Origin: Acanthosepion esculentum | Lineage: Eukaryota; Mollusca; Cephalopoda; Sepiida; Sepiidae | DNA: 64,000 nt | Reading direction: 5' to 3' | Assembly: GCA_964036315.1 (NCBI GenBank) | Contig: OZ038482.1 | Location: 11,583,698-11,647,697 of the forward strand | Shown: one piece after another, positions 29,795 through 43,800 of the stretch | How positions within the stretch are numbered: the stretch's first letter is position 1 | Layout of the letters: the number at the start of each line of letters is the position of its first letter | Notes under the pieces: generated by a model | The model's input: only the letters and a program-made list of their open reading frames with translations | Told to the model about the DNA's origin: nothing | Database searches by the model: none | Made by a program: the position numbers and the translations under genes

Positions 29795-29935
29795 GTGTAA
29801 ATATTTACACTATTTAAATTGTTCAAACTCTTGTCCTCATCTTTATTGTCATGTTCACAAAGTTTTGGCTGTTGTACACTCTGTCCTTCTTCAAGTAATG
29901 TGTGTTGGAATGCTCCCATCCAATCCAACCAGATG
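29795..29935 (-). repeat. Penelope-like terminal repeat relic
   Basis: The plus strand shows actatttaaattgttcaaac, ctcatctttattgtcatg, tggctgttgtacactctgtc and cttcttcaagtaatg. This is the reverse complement of the Penelope-type series at 21,265-21,414, with many changes. It is immediately followed by an RT fragment in the opposite orientation. Confidence 0.6.
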
Positions 29936-30060
29936 GTCAGCCTGGACGTGGTGAGTTTGTTCCCCAAGGTAACCATGGAGGAGGTACTATCAATAGTCAG
30001 GGACAGACTAGCCTCAGAGAAAACAATTGAAAACAATTTTTTTATTTTTAAAAATATCTG
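29936..30060 (+). pseudogene. Penelope-like element RT fragment
   Basis: The plus frame reads MVSLDVVSLFPKVTMEEVL and then SIVRDRLASEKTIE. 'SxDVVSLFTxVPxxEAL' is the RT motif A region of Penelope-like elements. The Asp of LDVVSLF is the catalytic one. Only about 40 codons are present before the sequence becomes A/T-rich and meets the satellite at about 30,080. No YADD box, GIY-YIG nuclease or 3' part follows. Confidence 0.75.
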
Positions 30061-30462
30061 AATTAAAGAACAAAAACAATTAAATATAATGTGAGCTTCA
30101 TTTGGATAGTCAGCCTAAAGAGCTACATAATGAAACTTATCTGAATTTTGATGAATCGAGTGCAGAGAAGAATTAGACCAGAAATAGGACAAGAAGGGAT
30201 ACGGTTTGGTTAATAACACTGCAACAAGGAATGGGATATTTATGTTCAGAGTGATATTAAAAAAAGCAGTACAAATGTGGGGGAACATATACCTATGTTT
30301 CATAGAGTATGTAAAAGTGCCTGATGGGGTAGAACACAAAGAACTATTTGAACTGCTAGGAAAGTTTGACAAGTATAATATGAGAATAATCCAGAACTGG
30401 GAGCAAACTGCCTCCAGATGAATAGAAAATGAATTATTTTAATTAATGTGAGCGCCATTGGA

Positions 30463-30814
30463 TAGCCTAAAGAGCTACATAATGAAACTTATCTGAATTT
30501 TGATGAATCGAGTGCAGAGAAGAATTAGACCAGAAATAGGACAAGAAGGGATACGGTTTGGTTAATAACACTGCAACAAGGAATGGGATATTTATGTTCA
30601 GAGTGATATTAAAAAAAGCAGTACAAATGTGGGGGAACATATACCTATGTTTCATAGAGTATGTAAAAGTGCTTGATGGGGTAGAACACAAAGAACTATT
30701 TGAACTGCTAGGAAAGCTTGACAGGTATAATATGAGAATAATCCAGAACTGGGAGCAAACTGCCTCCAGATGAATAGAAAATGAATTATTTTAATTAATG
30801 TGAGCCCCATTGGA
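30463..30814 (+). pseudogene. Representative satellite monomer: decayed LINE reverse transcriptase segment
   Basis: The monomer reads on the plus strand, over two frames, like the RT domain of an RTE-like LINE. Frame 1: MNRVQRRIRPEIGQE, like 'LMNRVRxRIRPEIGxEQYGFV'. After a frame change: NNTATRNGIFMFRVILKKAV, then IYLCFIEYVKVLDGVEHKEL, like 'YLCFIDYTKAFDKVxHxEL' (motif A), then FELLGKLD, MRIIQNWEQTASR, stop, IENEL, like 'IRIIQNLYWEQTAxIRIENEL'. The motif A catalytic Asp is Glu. The YADD box is not included. The segment thus covers RT blocks from about motif 1 to just past A. I infer the satellite arose from this LINE fragment. Confidence 0.85.
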
Positions 30815-31518
30815 TAGCCTAAAGAGCTACATAATGAAACTTATCTGAATTTTGATGAATCGAGTGCAGAGAAGAATTAGACCAGAAATAGGACAAGAAG
30901 GGATACGGTTTGGTTAATAACACTGCAACAAGGAATGGGATATTTATGTTCAGAGTGATATTAAAAAAAGCAGTACAAATGTGGGGGAACATATACCTAT
31001 GTTTCATAGAGTATGTAAAAGTGCTTGATGGGGTAGAACACAAAGAACTATTTGAACTGCTAGGAAAGCTTGACAAGTATAATATGAGAATAATCCAGAA
31101 CTGGGAGCAAACTGCCTCCAGATGAATAGAAAATGAATTATTTTAATTAATGTGAGCCCCATTGGATAGCCTAAAGAGCTACATAATGAAACTTATCTGA
31201 ATTTTGATGAATCGAGTGCAGAGAAGAATTAGACCAGAAATAGGACAAGAAGGGATACGGTTTGGTTAATAACACTGCAACAAGGAATGGGATATTTATG
31301 TTCAGAGTGATATTAAAAAAAGCAGTACAAATGTGGGGGAACATATACCTATGTTTCATAGAGTATGTAAAAGTGCTTGATAGGATAAAACACAACTATT
31401 TGAACTGCTAGGAAAGCTTGACAGGTATAATATGAGAATAATCCAGAACTGGGAGCAAACTGCCTCCAGATGAATAGAAAATGAATTATTTTAATTAATG
31501 TGAGCGCCATTGGATAGC

Positions 31519-33622
31519 CTAAAGAGCTACATAATGAAACTTATCTGAATTTTGATGAATCGAGTGCAGAGAAGAATTAGACCAGAAATAGGACAAGAAG
31601 GGATACGGTTTGGTTAATAACACTGCAACAAGGAATGGGATATTTATGTTCAGAGTGATATTAAAAAAAGCAGTACAAATGTGGGGGAACATATACGTAT
31701 GTTTCATATAGTATGTAAAAGTGCTTGATGGGGTAGAACACAAAGAACTATTTGAACTGCTAGGAAAGCTTGACAAGTATAATATGAGAGTAATCCAGAA
31801 CTGGGAGCAAACTGCCTCCAGATGAATAGAAAATGAATTATTTTAATTAATGTGAGCGCCATTGGATAGCCTAAAGAGCTACATAATGAAACTTATCTGA
31901 ATTTTGATGAATCGAGTGCAGAGAAGAATTAGACCAGAAATAGGACAAGAAGAGATACGGTTTGGTTAATAACACTGCAACAAGGAATGGGATATTTATG
32001 TTCAGAATGATATTAAAAAAAGCAGTACAAATGTGGGGGAACATATACCTATGTTTCATAGAGTATGTAAAAGTGCTTGATGGGGTAGAACACAAAGAAC
32101 TATTTGAACTGCTAGGAAAGCTTGACAAGTATAATATGAGAATAATCCAGAACTGGGAGCAAACTGCCTCCAGATGAATAGAAAATGAATTATTTTAATT
32201 AATGTGAGCCCCATTGGATAGCCTAAAGAGCTACATAATGAAACTTATCTGAATTTTGATGAATCGAGTGCAGAGAAGAATTAGACCAGAAATAGGACAA
32301 GAAGGGATACGGTTTGGTTAATAACACTGCAACAAGGAATGGGATATTTATGTTCAGAATGATATTAAAAAAAGCAGTACAAATGTGGGGGAACATATAC
32401 CTATGTTTCATAGAGTATGTAAAAGTGCTTGATAGGATAAAACACAACTATTTGAACTGCTAGGAAAGCTTGACAAGTATAATATGAGAATAATCCAGAA
32501 CTGGGAGCAAACTGCCTCCAGATGAATAGAAAATGAATTATTTTAATTAATGTGAGCGCCATTGGATAGCCTAAAGAGCTACATAATGAAACTTATCTGA
32601 ATTTTGATGAATCGAGTGCAGAGAAGAATTAGACCAGAAATAGGACAAGAAGGGATACGGTTTGGTTAATAACACTGCAACAAGGAATGGGATATTTATG
32701 TTCAGAGTGATATTAAAAAAAGCAGTACAAATGTGGGGGAACATATACGTATGTTTCATATAGTATGTAAAAGTGCTTGATGGGGTAGAACACAAAGAAC
32801 TATTTGAACTGCTAGGAAAGCTTGACAAGTATAATATGAGAGTAATCCAGAACTGGGAGCAAACTGCCTCCAGATGAATAGAAAATGAATTATTTTAATT
32901 AATGTGAGCGCCATTGGATAGCCTAAAGAGCTACATAATGAAACTTATCTGAATTTTGATGAATCGAGTGCAGAGAAGAATTAGACCAGAAATAGGACAA
33001 GAAGAGATACGGTTTGGTTAATAACACTGCAACAAGGAATGGGATATTTATGTTCAGAATGATATTAAAAAAAGCAGTACAAATGTGGGGGAACATATAC
33101 CTATGTTTCATAGAGTATGTAAAAGTGCTTGATGGGGTAGAACACAAAGAACTATTTGAACTGCTAGGAAAGCTTGACAAGTATAATATGAGAATAATCC
33201 AGAACTGGGAGCAAACTGCCTCCAGATGAATAGAAAATGAATTATTTTAATTAATGTGAGCCCCATTGGATAGCCTAAAGAGCTACATAATGAAACTTAT
33301 CTGAATTTTGATGAATCGAGTGCAGAGAAGAATTAGACCAGAAATAGGACAAGAAGGGATACGGTTTGGTTAATAACACTGCAACAAGGAATGGGATATT
33401 TATGTTCAGAATGATATTAAAAAAAGCAGTACAAATGTGGGGGAACATATACCTATGTTTCATAGAGTATGTAAAAGTGCTTGATAGGATAAAACACAAC
33501 TATTTGAACTGCTAGGAAAGCTTGACAAGTATAATATGAGAATAATCCAGAACTGGGAGCAAACTGCCTCCAGATGAATAGAAAATGAATTATTTTAATT
33601 AATGTGAGCGCCATTGGATAGC
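31519..33622. repeat. Satellite trimer (1,052 bp) duplicated in tandem
   Basis: Units starting at 31,519, 31,871 and 32,223 (352+352+348 bp) recur in the same order at 32,571, 32,923 and 33,275. Private changes such as acgtatgtttcatatagtat and 'gagagtaatcc' in the first unit and 'agaagagatacgg' in the second are found in both trimers. Confidence 0.92.
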
Positions 33623-35730
33623 CTAAAGAGCTACATAATGAAACTTATCTGAATTTTGATGAATCGAGTGCAGAGAAGAATTAGACCAGAAATAGGACAA
33701 GAAGGGATACGGTTTGGTTAATAACACTGCAACAAGGAATGGGATATTTATGTTCAGAGTGATATTAAAAAAAGCAGTACAAATGTGGGGGAACATATAC
33801 CTATGTTTCATAGAGTATGTAAAAGTGCTTGATGGGGTAGAACACAAAGAACTATTTGAACTGCTAGGAAAGCTTGACAAGTATAATATGAGAATAATCC
33901 AGAACTGGGAGCAAACTGCCTCCAGATGAATAGAAAATGAATTATTTTAATTAATGTGAGCCCCATTGGATAGCCTAAAGAGCTACATAATGAAACTTAT
34001 CTGAATTTTGATGAATCGAGTGCAGAGAAGAATTAGACCAGAAATAGGACAAGAAGGGATACGGTTTGGTTAATAACACTGCAACAAGGAATGGGATATT
34101 TATGTTCAGAGTGATATTAAAAAAAGCAGTACAAATGTGGGGGAACATATACCTATGTTTCATAGAGTATGTAAAAGTGCTTGATGGGGTAGAAGACAAA
34201 GTACTATTTGAACTGCTAGGAAAGCTTGACAAGTATAATATGAGAATAATCCAGAACTGGGAGCAAACTGCCTCCAGATGAATAGAAAATGAATTATTTT
34301 AATTAATGTGAGCCCCATTGGATAGCCTAAAGAGCTACATAATGAAACTTATCTGAATTTTGATGAATCGAGTGCAGAGAAGAATTAGACCAGAAATAGG
34401 ACAAGAAGGGATACGGTTTGGTTAATAACACTGCAACAAGGAATGGGATATTTATGTTCAGAATGATATTAAAAAAAGCAGTACAAATGTAGGGGAACAT
34501 ATACCTATGTTTCATAGAGTATGTAAAATTGCTTGATAGGATAAAACACAACTATTTGAACTGCTAGGAAAGCTTGACAAGTATAATATGAGAATAATCC
34601 AGAACTGGGAGCAAACTGCCTCCAGATGAATAGAAAATGAATTATTTTAATTAATGTGAGCGCCATTGGATAGCCTAAAGAGCTACATAATGAAACTTAT
34701 CTGAATTTTGATGAATCGAGTGCAGAGAAGAATTAGACCAGAAATAGGACAAGAAGGGATACGGTTTGGTTAATAACACTGCAACAAGGAATGGGATATT
34801 TATGTTCAGAATGATATTAAAAAAAGCAGTACAAATGTGGGGGAACATATACCTATGTTTCATAGAGTATGTAAAAGTGCTTGATGGGGTAGAACACAAA
34901 GAACTATTTGAACTGCTAGGAAAGCTTGACAAGTATAATATGAGAATAATCCAGAACTGGGAGCAAACTCCCTCCAGATGAATAGAAAATGAATTATTTA
35001 AATTAATGTGAGCGCCATTGGATAGCCTAAAGAGCTACATAATGAAACTTATCTGAATTTTGATGAATCGAGTGCAGAGAAGAATTAGACCAGAAATAGG
35101 ACAAGAAGGGATACGGTTTGGTTAATAACACTGCAACAAGGAATGGGATATTTATGTTCAGAGTGATATTAAAAAAAGCAGTACAAATGTGGGGGAACAT
35201 ATACCTATGTTTCATAGAGTATGTAAAAGTGCTTGATGGGGTAGAACACAAAGAACTATTTGAACTGCTAGGAAAGCTTGACAAGTATAATATGAGAATA
35301 ATCCAGAACTGGGAGCAAACTGCCTCCAGATGAATAGAAAATGAATTATTTTAATTAATGTGAGCCCCATTGGATAGCCTAAAGAGCTACATAATGAAAC
35401 TTATCTGAATTTTGATGAATCGAGTGCAGAGAAGAATTAGACCAGAAATAGGACAAGAAGGGATACGGTTTGGTTAATAACACTGCAACAAGGAATGGGA
35501 TATTTATGTTCAGAGTGATATTAAAAAAAGCAGTACAAATGTGGGGGAACATATACCTATGTTTCATAGAGTATGTAAAAGTGCTTGATGGGGTAGAACA
35601 CAAAGAACTATTTGAACTGCTAGGAAAGCTTGACAAGTATAATATGAGAATAATCCAGAACTGGGAGCAAACTGCCTCCAGATGAATAGAAAATGAATTA
35701 TTTTAATTAATGTGAGCCCCATTGGATAGC

Positions 35731-37826
35731 CTAAAGAGCTACATAATGAAACTTATCTGAATTTTGATGAATCGAGTGCAGAGAAGAATTAGACCAGAAA
35801 TAGGACAAGAAGGGATACGGTTTGGTTAATGACACTGCAACAAGGAATGGGATATTTATGTTCAGTGTGATATTAAAAAAAGCAGTACAAATGTGGGGGA
35901 ACATATACCTATGTTTCATAGAGTATGTAAAAGTGCTTGATAGGATAAAACACAACTCTTTGAACTGCTAGGAAAGCTTGACAAGTATAATATGAGAATA
36001 ATCCAGAAGTGGGAGCAAACTGCCTCCAGATAAATAGAAAATGAATTATTTTAATTAATGTGAGCCCCATTGGATAGCCTAAAGAGCTACATAATGAAAC
36101 TTATCTGAATTTTGATGAATCGAGTGCAGAGAAGAATTAGACCAGAAATAGGACAAGAAGGGATACGGTTTGGTTCATGACACTGCAACAAGGAATGCGA
36201 TATTTATGTTCAGAGTGATATTAAAAAAAGCAGTACAAATGTGGGGGAACATATACCTATGTTTCATAGAGTATGTAAAAGTGCTTGATAGCATAAAACA
36301 CAACTATTTGAACTGCTAGGAAAGCTTGACAGGTATAATATGAGAATAATCCAGAACTGGGAGCAAACTGCCTCCAGATGAATAGAAAATGAATTATTTT
36401 AATTAATGTGAGCCCCATTGGATAGCCTAAAGAGCTACATAATGAAACTTATCTGAATTTTGATGAATCGAGTGCAGAGAAGAATTAGACCAGAAATAGG
36501 ACAAGAAGGGATACGGTTTTGTTAATGACACTGCAACAAGGAATGGGATATTTATGTTCAGAATGATATTAAAAAAAGCAGTACAAATGTGGGGGAACAT
36601 ATACCTATGTTTCATAGAGTATGTAAAAGTGCTTGATGGGGTAGAACACAAAGAACTATTTGAACTGCTAGGAAAGCTTGACAAGTATAATATGAGAATA
36701 ATCCAGAACTGGGAGCAAACTGCCTCCAGATGAATAGAAAATGAATTATTTTAATTAATGTGAGCCCCATTGGATAGCCTAAAGAGCTACATAATGAAAC
36801 TTATCTGAATTTTGATGAATCGAGTGCAGAGAAGAATTAGACCAGAAATAGGACAAGAAGGGATACGGTTTGGTTAATGACACTGCAACAAGGAATGGGA
36901 TATTTATGTTCAGTGTGATATTAAAAAAAGCAGTACAAATGTGGGGGAACATATACCTATGTTTCATAGAGTATGTAAAAGTGCTTGATAGGATAAAACA
37001 CAACTCTTTGAACTGCTAGGAAAGCTTGACAAGTATAATATGAGAATAATCCAGAAGTGGGAACAAACTGCCTCCAGATAAATAGAAAATGAATTATTTT
37101 AATTAATGTGAGCCCCATTGGATAGCCTAAAGAGCTACATAATGAAACTTATCTGAATTTTGATGAATCGAGTGCAGAGAAGAATTAGACCAGAAATAGG
37201 ACAAGAAGGGATACGGTTTGGTTCATGACACTGCAACAAGGAATGCGATATTTATGTTCAGAGTGATATTAAAAAAAGCAGTACAAATGTGGGGGAACAT
37301 ATACCTATGTTTCATAGAGTATGTAAAAGTGCTTGATAGCATAAAACACAACTATTTGAACTGCTAGGAAAGCTTGACAGGTATAATATGAGAATAATCC
37401 AGAACTGGGAGCAAACTGCCTCCAGATGAATAGAAAATGAATTATTTTAATTAATGTGAGCCCCATTGGATAGCCTAAAGAGCTACATAATGAAACTTAT
37501 CTGAATTTTGATGAATCGAGTGCAGAGAAGAATTAGACCAGAAATAGGACAAGAAGGGATACGGTTTTGTTAATGACACTGCAACAAGGAATGGGATATT
37601 TATGTTCAGAATGATATTAAAAAAAGCAGTACAAATGTGGGGGAACATATACCTATGTTTCATAGAGTATGTAAAAGTGCTTGATGGGGTAGAACACAAA
37701 GAACTATTTGAACTGCTAGGAAAGCTTGACAAGTATAATATGAGAATAATCCAGAACTGGGAGCAAACTGCCTCCAGATGAATAGAAAATGAATTATTTT
37801 AATTAATGTGAGCACCATTGGATAGC
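35731..37826. repeat. Satellite trimer (1,048 bp) duplicated in tandem
   Basis: Units at 35,731, 36,079 and 36,427 (348+348+352 bp) recur at 36,779, 37,127 and 37,475. Shared private marks are 'cagtgtgatatt' and 'ccagaagtggg' (first unit), 'ggttcatgacac' with 'gaatgcgat' (second), and 'cggttttgttaatg' (third). One difference is visible (gggagc/gggaac near 36,012 and 37,060). Confidence 0.92.
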
Positions 37827-40800
37827 CTAAAGAGCTACATAATGAAACTTATCTGAATTTTGATGAATCGAGTGCAGAGAAGAATTAGACCAGAAATAGG
37901 ACAAGAAGGGATACGGTTTGGTTAATAACACTGCAACAAGGAATGGGATATTTATGTTCAGAGTGATATTAAAAAAAGCAGTACAAATGTGGGGGAACAT
38001 ATACCTATGTTTCATAGAGTATGTAAAAGTGCTTGATAGGATAAAACACAACTATTTGAACTGCTAGGAAAGCTTGACAGGTATGATATGAGAATAATCC
38101 AGAACTGGGAGCAAACTGCCTCCTGATGAATAGAAAATGAATTATTTTAATTAATGTGAGCCCCATTGGATAGCCTAAAGAGCTACATAATGAAACTTAT
38201 CTGAAATTTGATGAATCGAGTGCAGAGAAGAATTAGACCAGAAATAGGACAAGAAGGGATACGGTTTGGTTAATAACACTGCAACAAGGAATGGGATATT
38301 TATGTTCAGAGTGATATTAAAAAAAGCAGTACAAATGTGGGGGAACATATACCTATGTTTCATAGAGTATGTAAAAGTGCTTGATGGGGTAGAACACAAA
38401 GAACTATTTGAACTGCTAGGAAAGCTTGACAAGTATAATATGAGAATAATCCAGAACTGGGAGCAAACTGCCTCCAGATGAATAGAAAATGAATTATTTT
38501 AATTAATGTGAGCCCCATTGGATAGCCTAAAGAGCTACATAATGAAACTTATCTGAATTTTGATGAATCGAGTGCAGAGAAGAATTAGACCAGAAATAGG
38601 ACAAGAAGGGATACGGTTTGCTTAATAACACTGCAACAAGGAATGGGATATTTATGTTCAGAGTGATATTAAAAAAAGCAGTACAAATGTGGGGGAACAT
38701 ATACCTATGTTTCATAGAGTATGTAAAAGTGCTTGATGGGGTAGAACACAAAGAACTATTTGAACTGCTAGGAAAGCTTGACAAGTATAATATGAGAATA
38801 ATCCAGAACTGGGAGCAAACTGCCTCCAGATGAATAGAAAATGAATTATTTTAATTAATGTGAGCCCCATTGGATAGCCTAAAGAGCTACATAATGAAAC
38901 TTATCTGAATTTTGATGAATCGAGTGCAGAGAAGAATTAGACCAGAAATAGGACAAGAAGGGATACGGTTTGGTTAATGACACTGCAACAAGGAATGGGA
39001 TATTTATGTTCAGTGTGATATTAAAAAAAGCAGTACAAATGTGGGGGAACATATACCTATGTTTCATAGAGTATGTAAAAGTGCTTGATAGGATAAAACA
39101 CAACTCTTTGAATTGCTAGGAAAGCTTGACAGGTATAATATGAGAATAATCCAGAACTGGGAGCAAACTGCCTCCAGATGAATAGAAAATGAATTATTTT
39201 AATTAATGTGAGCCCCATTGGATAGCCTAAAGAGCTACATAATGAAACTTATCTGAATTTTGATGAATCGAGTGCAGAGAAGAATTAGACCAGAAGGGAT
39301 ACGGTTTGGTTAATAACACTGCAACAAGGAATGGGATATTTATGTTCAGAGTGATATTAAAAAAAGCAGTACAAATGTGGGGCAACATATACCTATGTTT
39401 CATAGAGTATGTAAAAGTGCTTGATAGGATAAAACACAACTATTTGAACTGCTAGGAAAGCTTGACAGGTATGATATGAGAATAATCCAGAACTGGGAGC
39501 AAACTGCCTCCTGATGAATAGAAAATGAATTATTTTAATTAATGTGAGCGCCATTGGATAGCCTAAAGAGCTACATAATGAAACTTATCTGAATTTTGAT
39601 GAATCGAGTGCAGAGAAGAATTAGACCAGAAATAGGACAAGAAGGGATACGGTTTGGTTAATAACACTGCAACAAGGAATGGGATATTTATGTTCAGAGT
39701 GATATTAAAAAAAGCAGTACAAATGTGGGGGAACATATACCTATGTTTCATAGAGTATGTAAAAGTGCTTGATGGGGTAGAACACAAAGAACTATTTGAA
39801 CTGCTAGGAAAGCTTGACAAGTATAATATGAGAATAATCCAGAACTGGGAGCAAACTGCCTCCAGATGAATAGAAAATGAATTATTTTAATTAATGTGAG
39901 CCCCATTGGATAGCCTAAAGAGCTACATAATGAAACTTATCTGAATTTTGATGAATCGAGTGCAGAGAAGAATTAGACCAGAAATAGGACAAGAAGGGAT
40001 ACGGTTTGGTTAATGACACTGCAACAAGGAATGGGATATTTATGTTCAGTGTGATATTAAAAAAAGCAGTACAAATGTGGGGGAACATATACCTATGTTT
40101 CATAGAGTATGTAAAAGTGCTTGATAGGATAAAACACAACTCTTTGAACTGCTAGGAAAGCTTGACAGGTATAATATGAGAATAATCCAGAACTGGGAGC
40201 AAACTGCCTCCAGATGAATAGAAAATGAATTATTTTAATTAATGTGAGCCCCATTGGATAGCCTAAAGAGCTACATAATGAAACTTATCTGAATTTTGAT
40301 GAATCGAGTGCAGAGAAGAATTAGACCAGAAATAGGACAAGAAGGGATACGGTTTGGTTAATGACACTGAAACAAGGAATGGGATATTTATGTTCAGTGT
40401 GATATTAAAAAAAGCAGTACAAATGTGGGGGAACATATACCTATGTTTCATAGAGTATGTAAAAGTGCTTGATAGGATAAAACACAACTCTTTGAACTGC
40501 TAGGAAAGCTTGACAGGTATAATATGAGAATAATCCAGAACTGGGAGCAAACTGCCTCCAGATGAATAGAAAATGAATTATTTTAATTAATGTGAGCCCC
40601 ATTGGATAGCCTAAAGAGCTACATAATGAAACTTATCTGAATTTTGATGAATCGAGTGCAGAGAAGAATTAGACCAGAAGGGATACGGTTTGGTTAATAA
40701 CACTGCAACAAGGAATGGGATATTTATGTTCAGAGTGATACTAAAAAAAGCAGTACAAATGTGGGGGAACATATACCTATGTTTCATAGAGTATGTAAAA

Positions 40801-43800
40801 GTGCTTGATAGGATAAAACACAACTATTTGAACTGCTAGGAAAGCTTGACAGCTATAATATGAGAATAATCCAGAACTGGGAGCAAACTGCCTCCAGATG
40901 AATAGAAAATGAATTATTTTAATTAATGTGAGCCCCATTGGATAGCCTAAAGAGCTACATAATGAAACTTATCTGAATTTTGATGAATCGAGTGCAGAGA
41001 AGAATTAGACCAGAAGGGATACGGTTTGGTTAATAACACTGCAACAAGGAATGGGATATTTATGTTCAGAGTGATATTAAAAAAAGCAGTACAAATGTGG
41101 GGGAACATATACCTATGTTTCATAGAGCATGTAAAAGTGCTTGATAGCATAAAACACAACTATTTGAACTGCTAGGAAAGCTTGACAGGTATAATATGAG
41201 AATAATCGAGAACTGGGAGCAAACTGCCTCCAGATGAATAGAAAATGAATTATTTTAATTAATGTGAGCCCCATTGGATAGCCTAAAGAGCTACATAATG
41301 AAACTTATCTGAATTTTGATGAATCGAGTGCAGAGAAGAATTAGACCAGAAATAGGACAAGAAGGGATACGGTTTGGTTCATGACACTGCAACAAGGAAT
41401 GCGATATTTATGTTCAGAGTGATATTAAAAAAAGCAGTACAAATGTGGGGGAACATATACCTATGTTTCATAGAGTATGTAAAAGTGCTTGATAGCATAA
41501 AACACAACTATTTGAACTGCTAGGAAAGCTTGACAGGTATAATATGAGAATAATCCAGAACTGGGAGCAAACTGCCTCCAGATGAATAGAAAATGAATTA
41601 TTTTAATTAATGTGAGCCCCATTGGATAGCCTAAAGAGCTACATAATGAAACTTATCTGAATTTTGATGAATCGAGTGCAGAGAAGAATTAGACCAGAAA
41701 TAGGACAAGAAGGGATACGGTTTTGTTAATGACACTGCAACAAGGAATGGGATATTTATGTTCAGAATGATATTAAAAAAAGCAGTACAAATGTGGGGGA
41801 ACATATACCTATGTTTCATAGAGTATGTAAAAGTGCTTGATGGGGTAGAACACAAAGAACTATTTGAACTGCTAGGAAAGCTTGACAAGTATAATATGAG
41901 AATAATCCAGAACTGGGAGCAAACTGCCTCCAGATGAATAGAAAATTAATTATTTTAATTAATGTGAGCACCATTGGATAGCCTAAAGAGCTACATAATG
42001 AAACTTATCTGAATTTTGATGAATCGAGTGCAGAGAAGAATTAGACCAGAAATAGGACAAGAAGGGATACGGTTTGGTTAATAACACTGCAACAAGGAAT
42101 GGGATATTTATGTTCAGAGTGATATTAAAAAAAGCAGTACAAATGTGGGGGAACATATACCTATGTTTCATAGAGTATGTAAAAGTGCTTGATAGGATAA
42201 AACACAACTATTTGAACTGCTAGGAAAGCTTGACAGGTATGATATGAGAATAATCCAGAACTGGGAGCAAACTGCCTCCTGATGAATAGAAAATGAATTA
42301 TTTTAATTAATGTGAGCCCCATTGGATAGCCTAAAGAGCTACATAATGAAACTTATCTGAAATTTGATGAATCGAGTGCAGAGAAGAATTAGACCAGAAA
42401 TAGGACAAGAAGGGATACGGTTTGGTTAATAACACTGCAACAAGGAATGGGATATTTATGTTCAGAGTGATATTAAAAAAAGCAGTACAAATGTGGGGGA
42501 ACATATACCTATGTTTCATAGAGTATGTAAAAGTGCTTGATGGGGTAGAACACAAAGAACTATTTGAACTGCTAGGAAAGCTTGACAAGTATAATATGAG
42601 AATAATCCAGAACTGGGAGCAAACTGCCTCCAGATGAATAGAAAATGAATTATTTTAATTAATGTGAGCCCCATTGGATAGCCTAAAGAGCTACATAATG
42701 AAACTTATCTGAATTTTGATGAATCGAGTGCAGAGAAGAATTAGACCAGAAATAGGACAAGAAGGGATACGGTTTGCTTAATAACACTGCAACAAGGAAT
42801 GGGATATTTATGTTCAGAGTGATATTAAAAAAAGCAGTACAAATGTGGGGGAACATATACCTATGTTTCATAGAGTATGTAAAAGTGCTTGATGGGGTAG
42901 AACACAAAGAACTATTTGAACTGCTAGGAAAGCTTGACAAGTATAATATGAGAATAATCCAGAACTGGGAGCAAACTGCCTCCAGATGAATAGAAAATGA
43001 ATTATTTTAATTAATGTGAGCCCCATTGGATAGCCTAAAGAGCTACATAATGAAACTTATCTGAATTTTGATGAATCGAGTGCAGAGAAGAATTAGACCA
43101 GAAATAGGACAAGAAGGGATACGGTTTGGTTAATGACACTGCAACAAGGAATGGGATATTTATGTTCAGTGTGATATTAAAAAAAGCAGTACAAATGTGG
43201 GGGAACATATACCTATGTTTCATAGAGTATGTAAAAGTGCTTGATAGGATAAAACACAACTCTTTGAATTGCTAGGAAAGCTTGACAGGTATAATATGAG
43301 AATAATCCAGAACTGGGAGCAAACTGCCTCCAGATGAATAGAAAATGAATTATTTTAATTAATGTGAGCCCCATTGGATAGCCTAAAGAGCTACATAATG
43401 AAACTTATCTGAATTTTGATGAATCGAGTGCAGAGAAGAATTAGACCAGAAGGGATACGGTTTGGTTAATAACACTGCAACAAGGAATGGGATATTTATG
43501 TTCAGAGTGATATTAAAAAAAGCAGTACAAATGTGGGGCAACATATACCTATGTTTCATAGAGTATGTAAAAGTGCTTGATAGGATAAAACACAACTATT
43601 TGAACTGCTAGGAAAGCTTGACAGGTATGATATGAGAATAATCCAGAACTGGGAGCAAACTGCCTCCTGATGAATAGAAAATGAATTATTTTAATTAATG
43701 TGAGCGCCATTGGATAGCCTAAAGAGCTACATAATGAAACTTATCTGAATTTTGATGAATCGAGTGCAGAGAAGAATTAGACCAGAAATAGGACAAGAAG

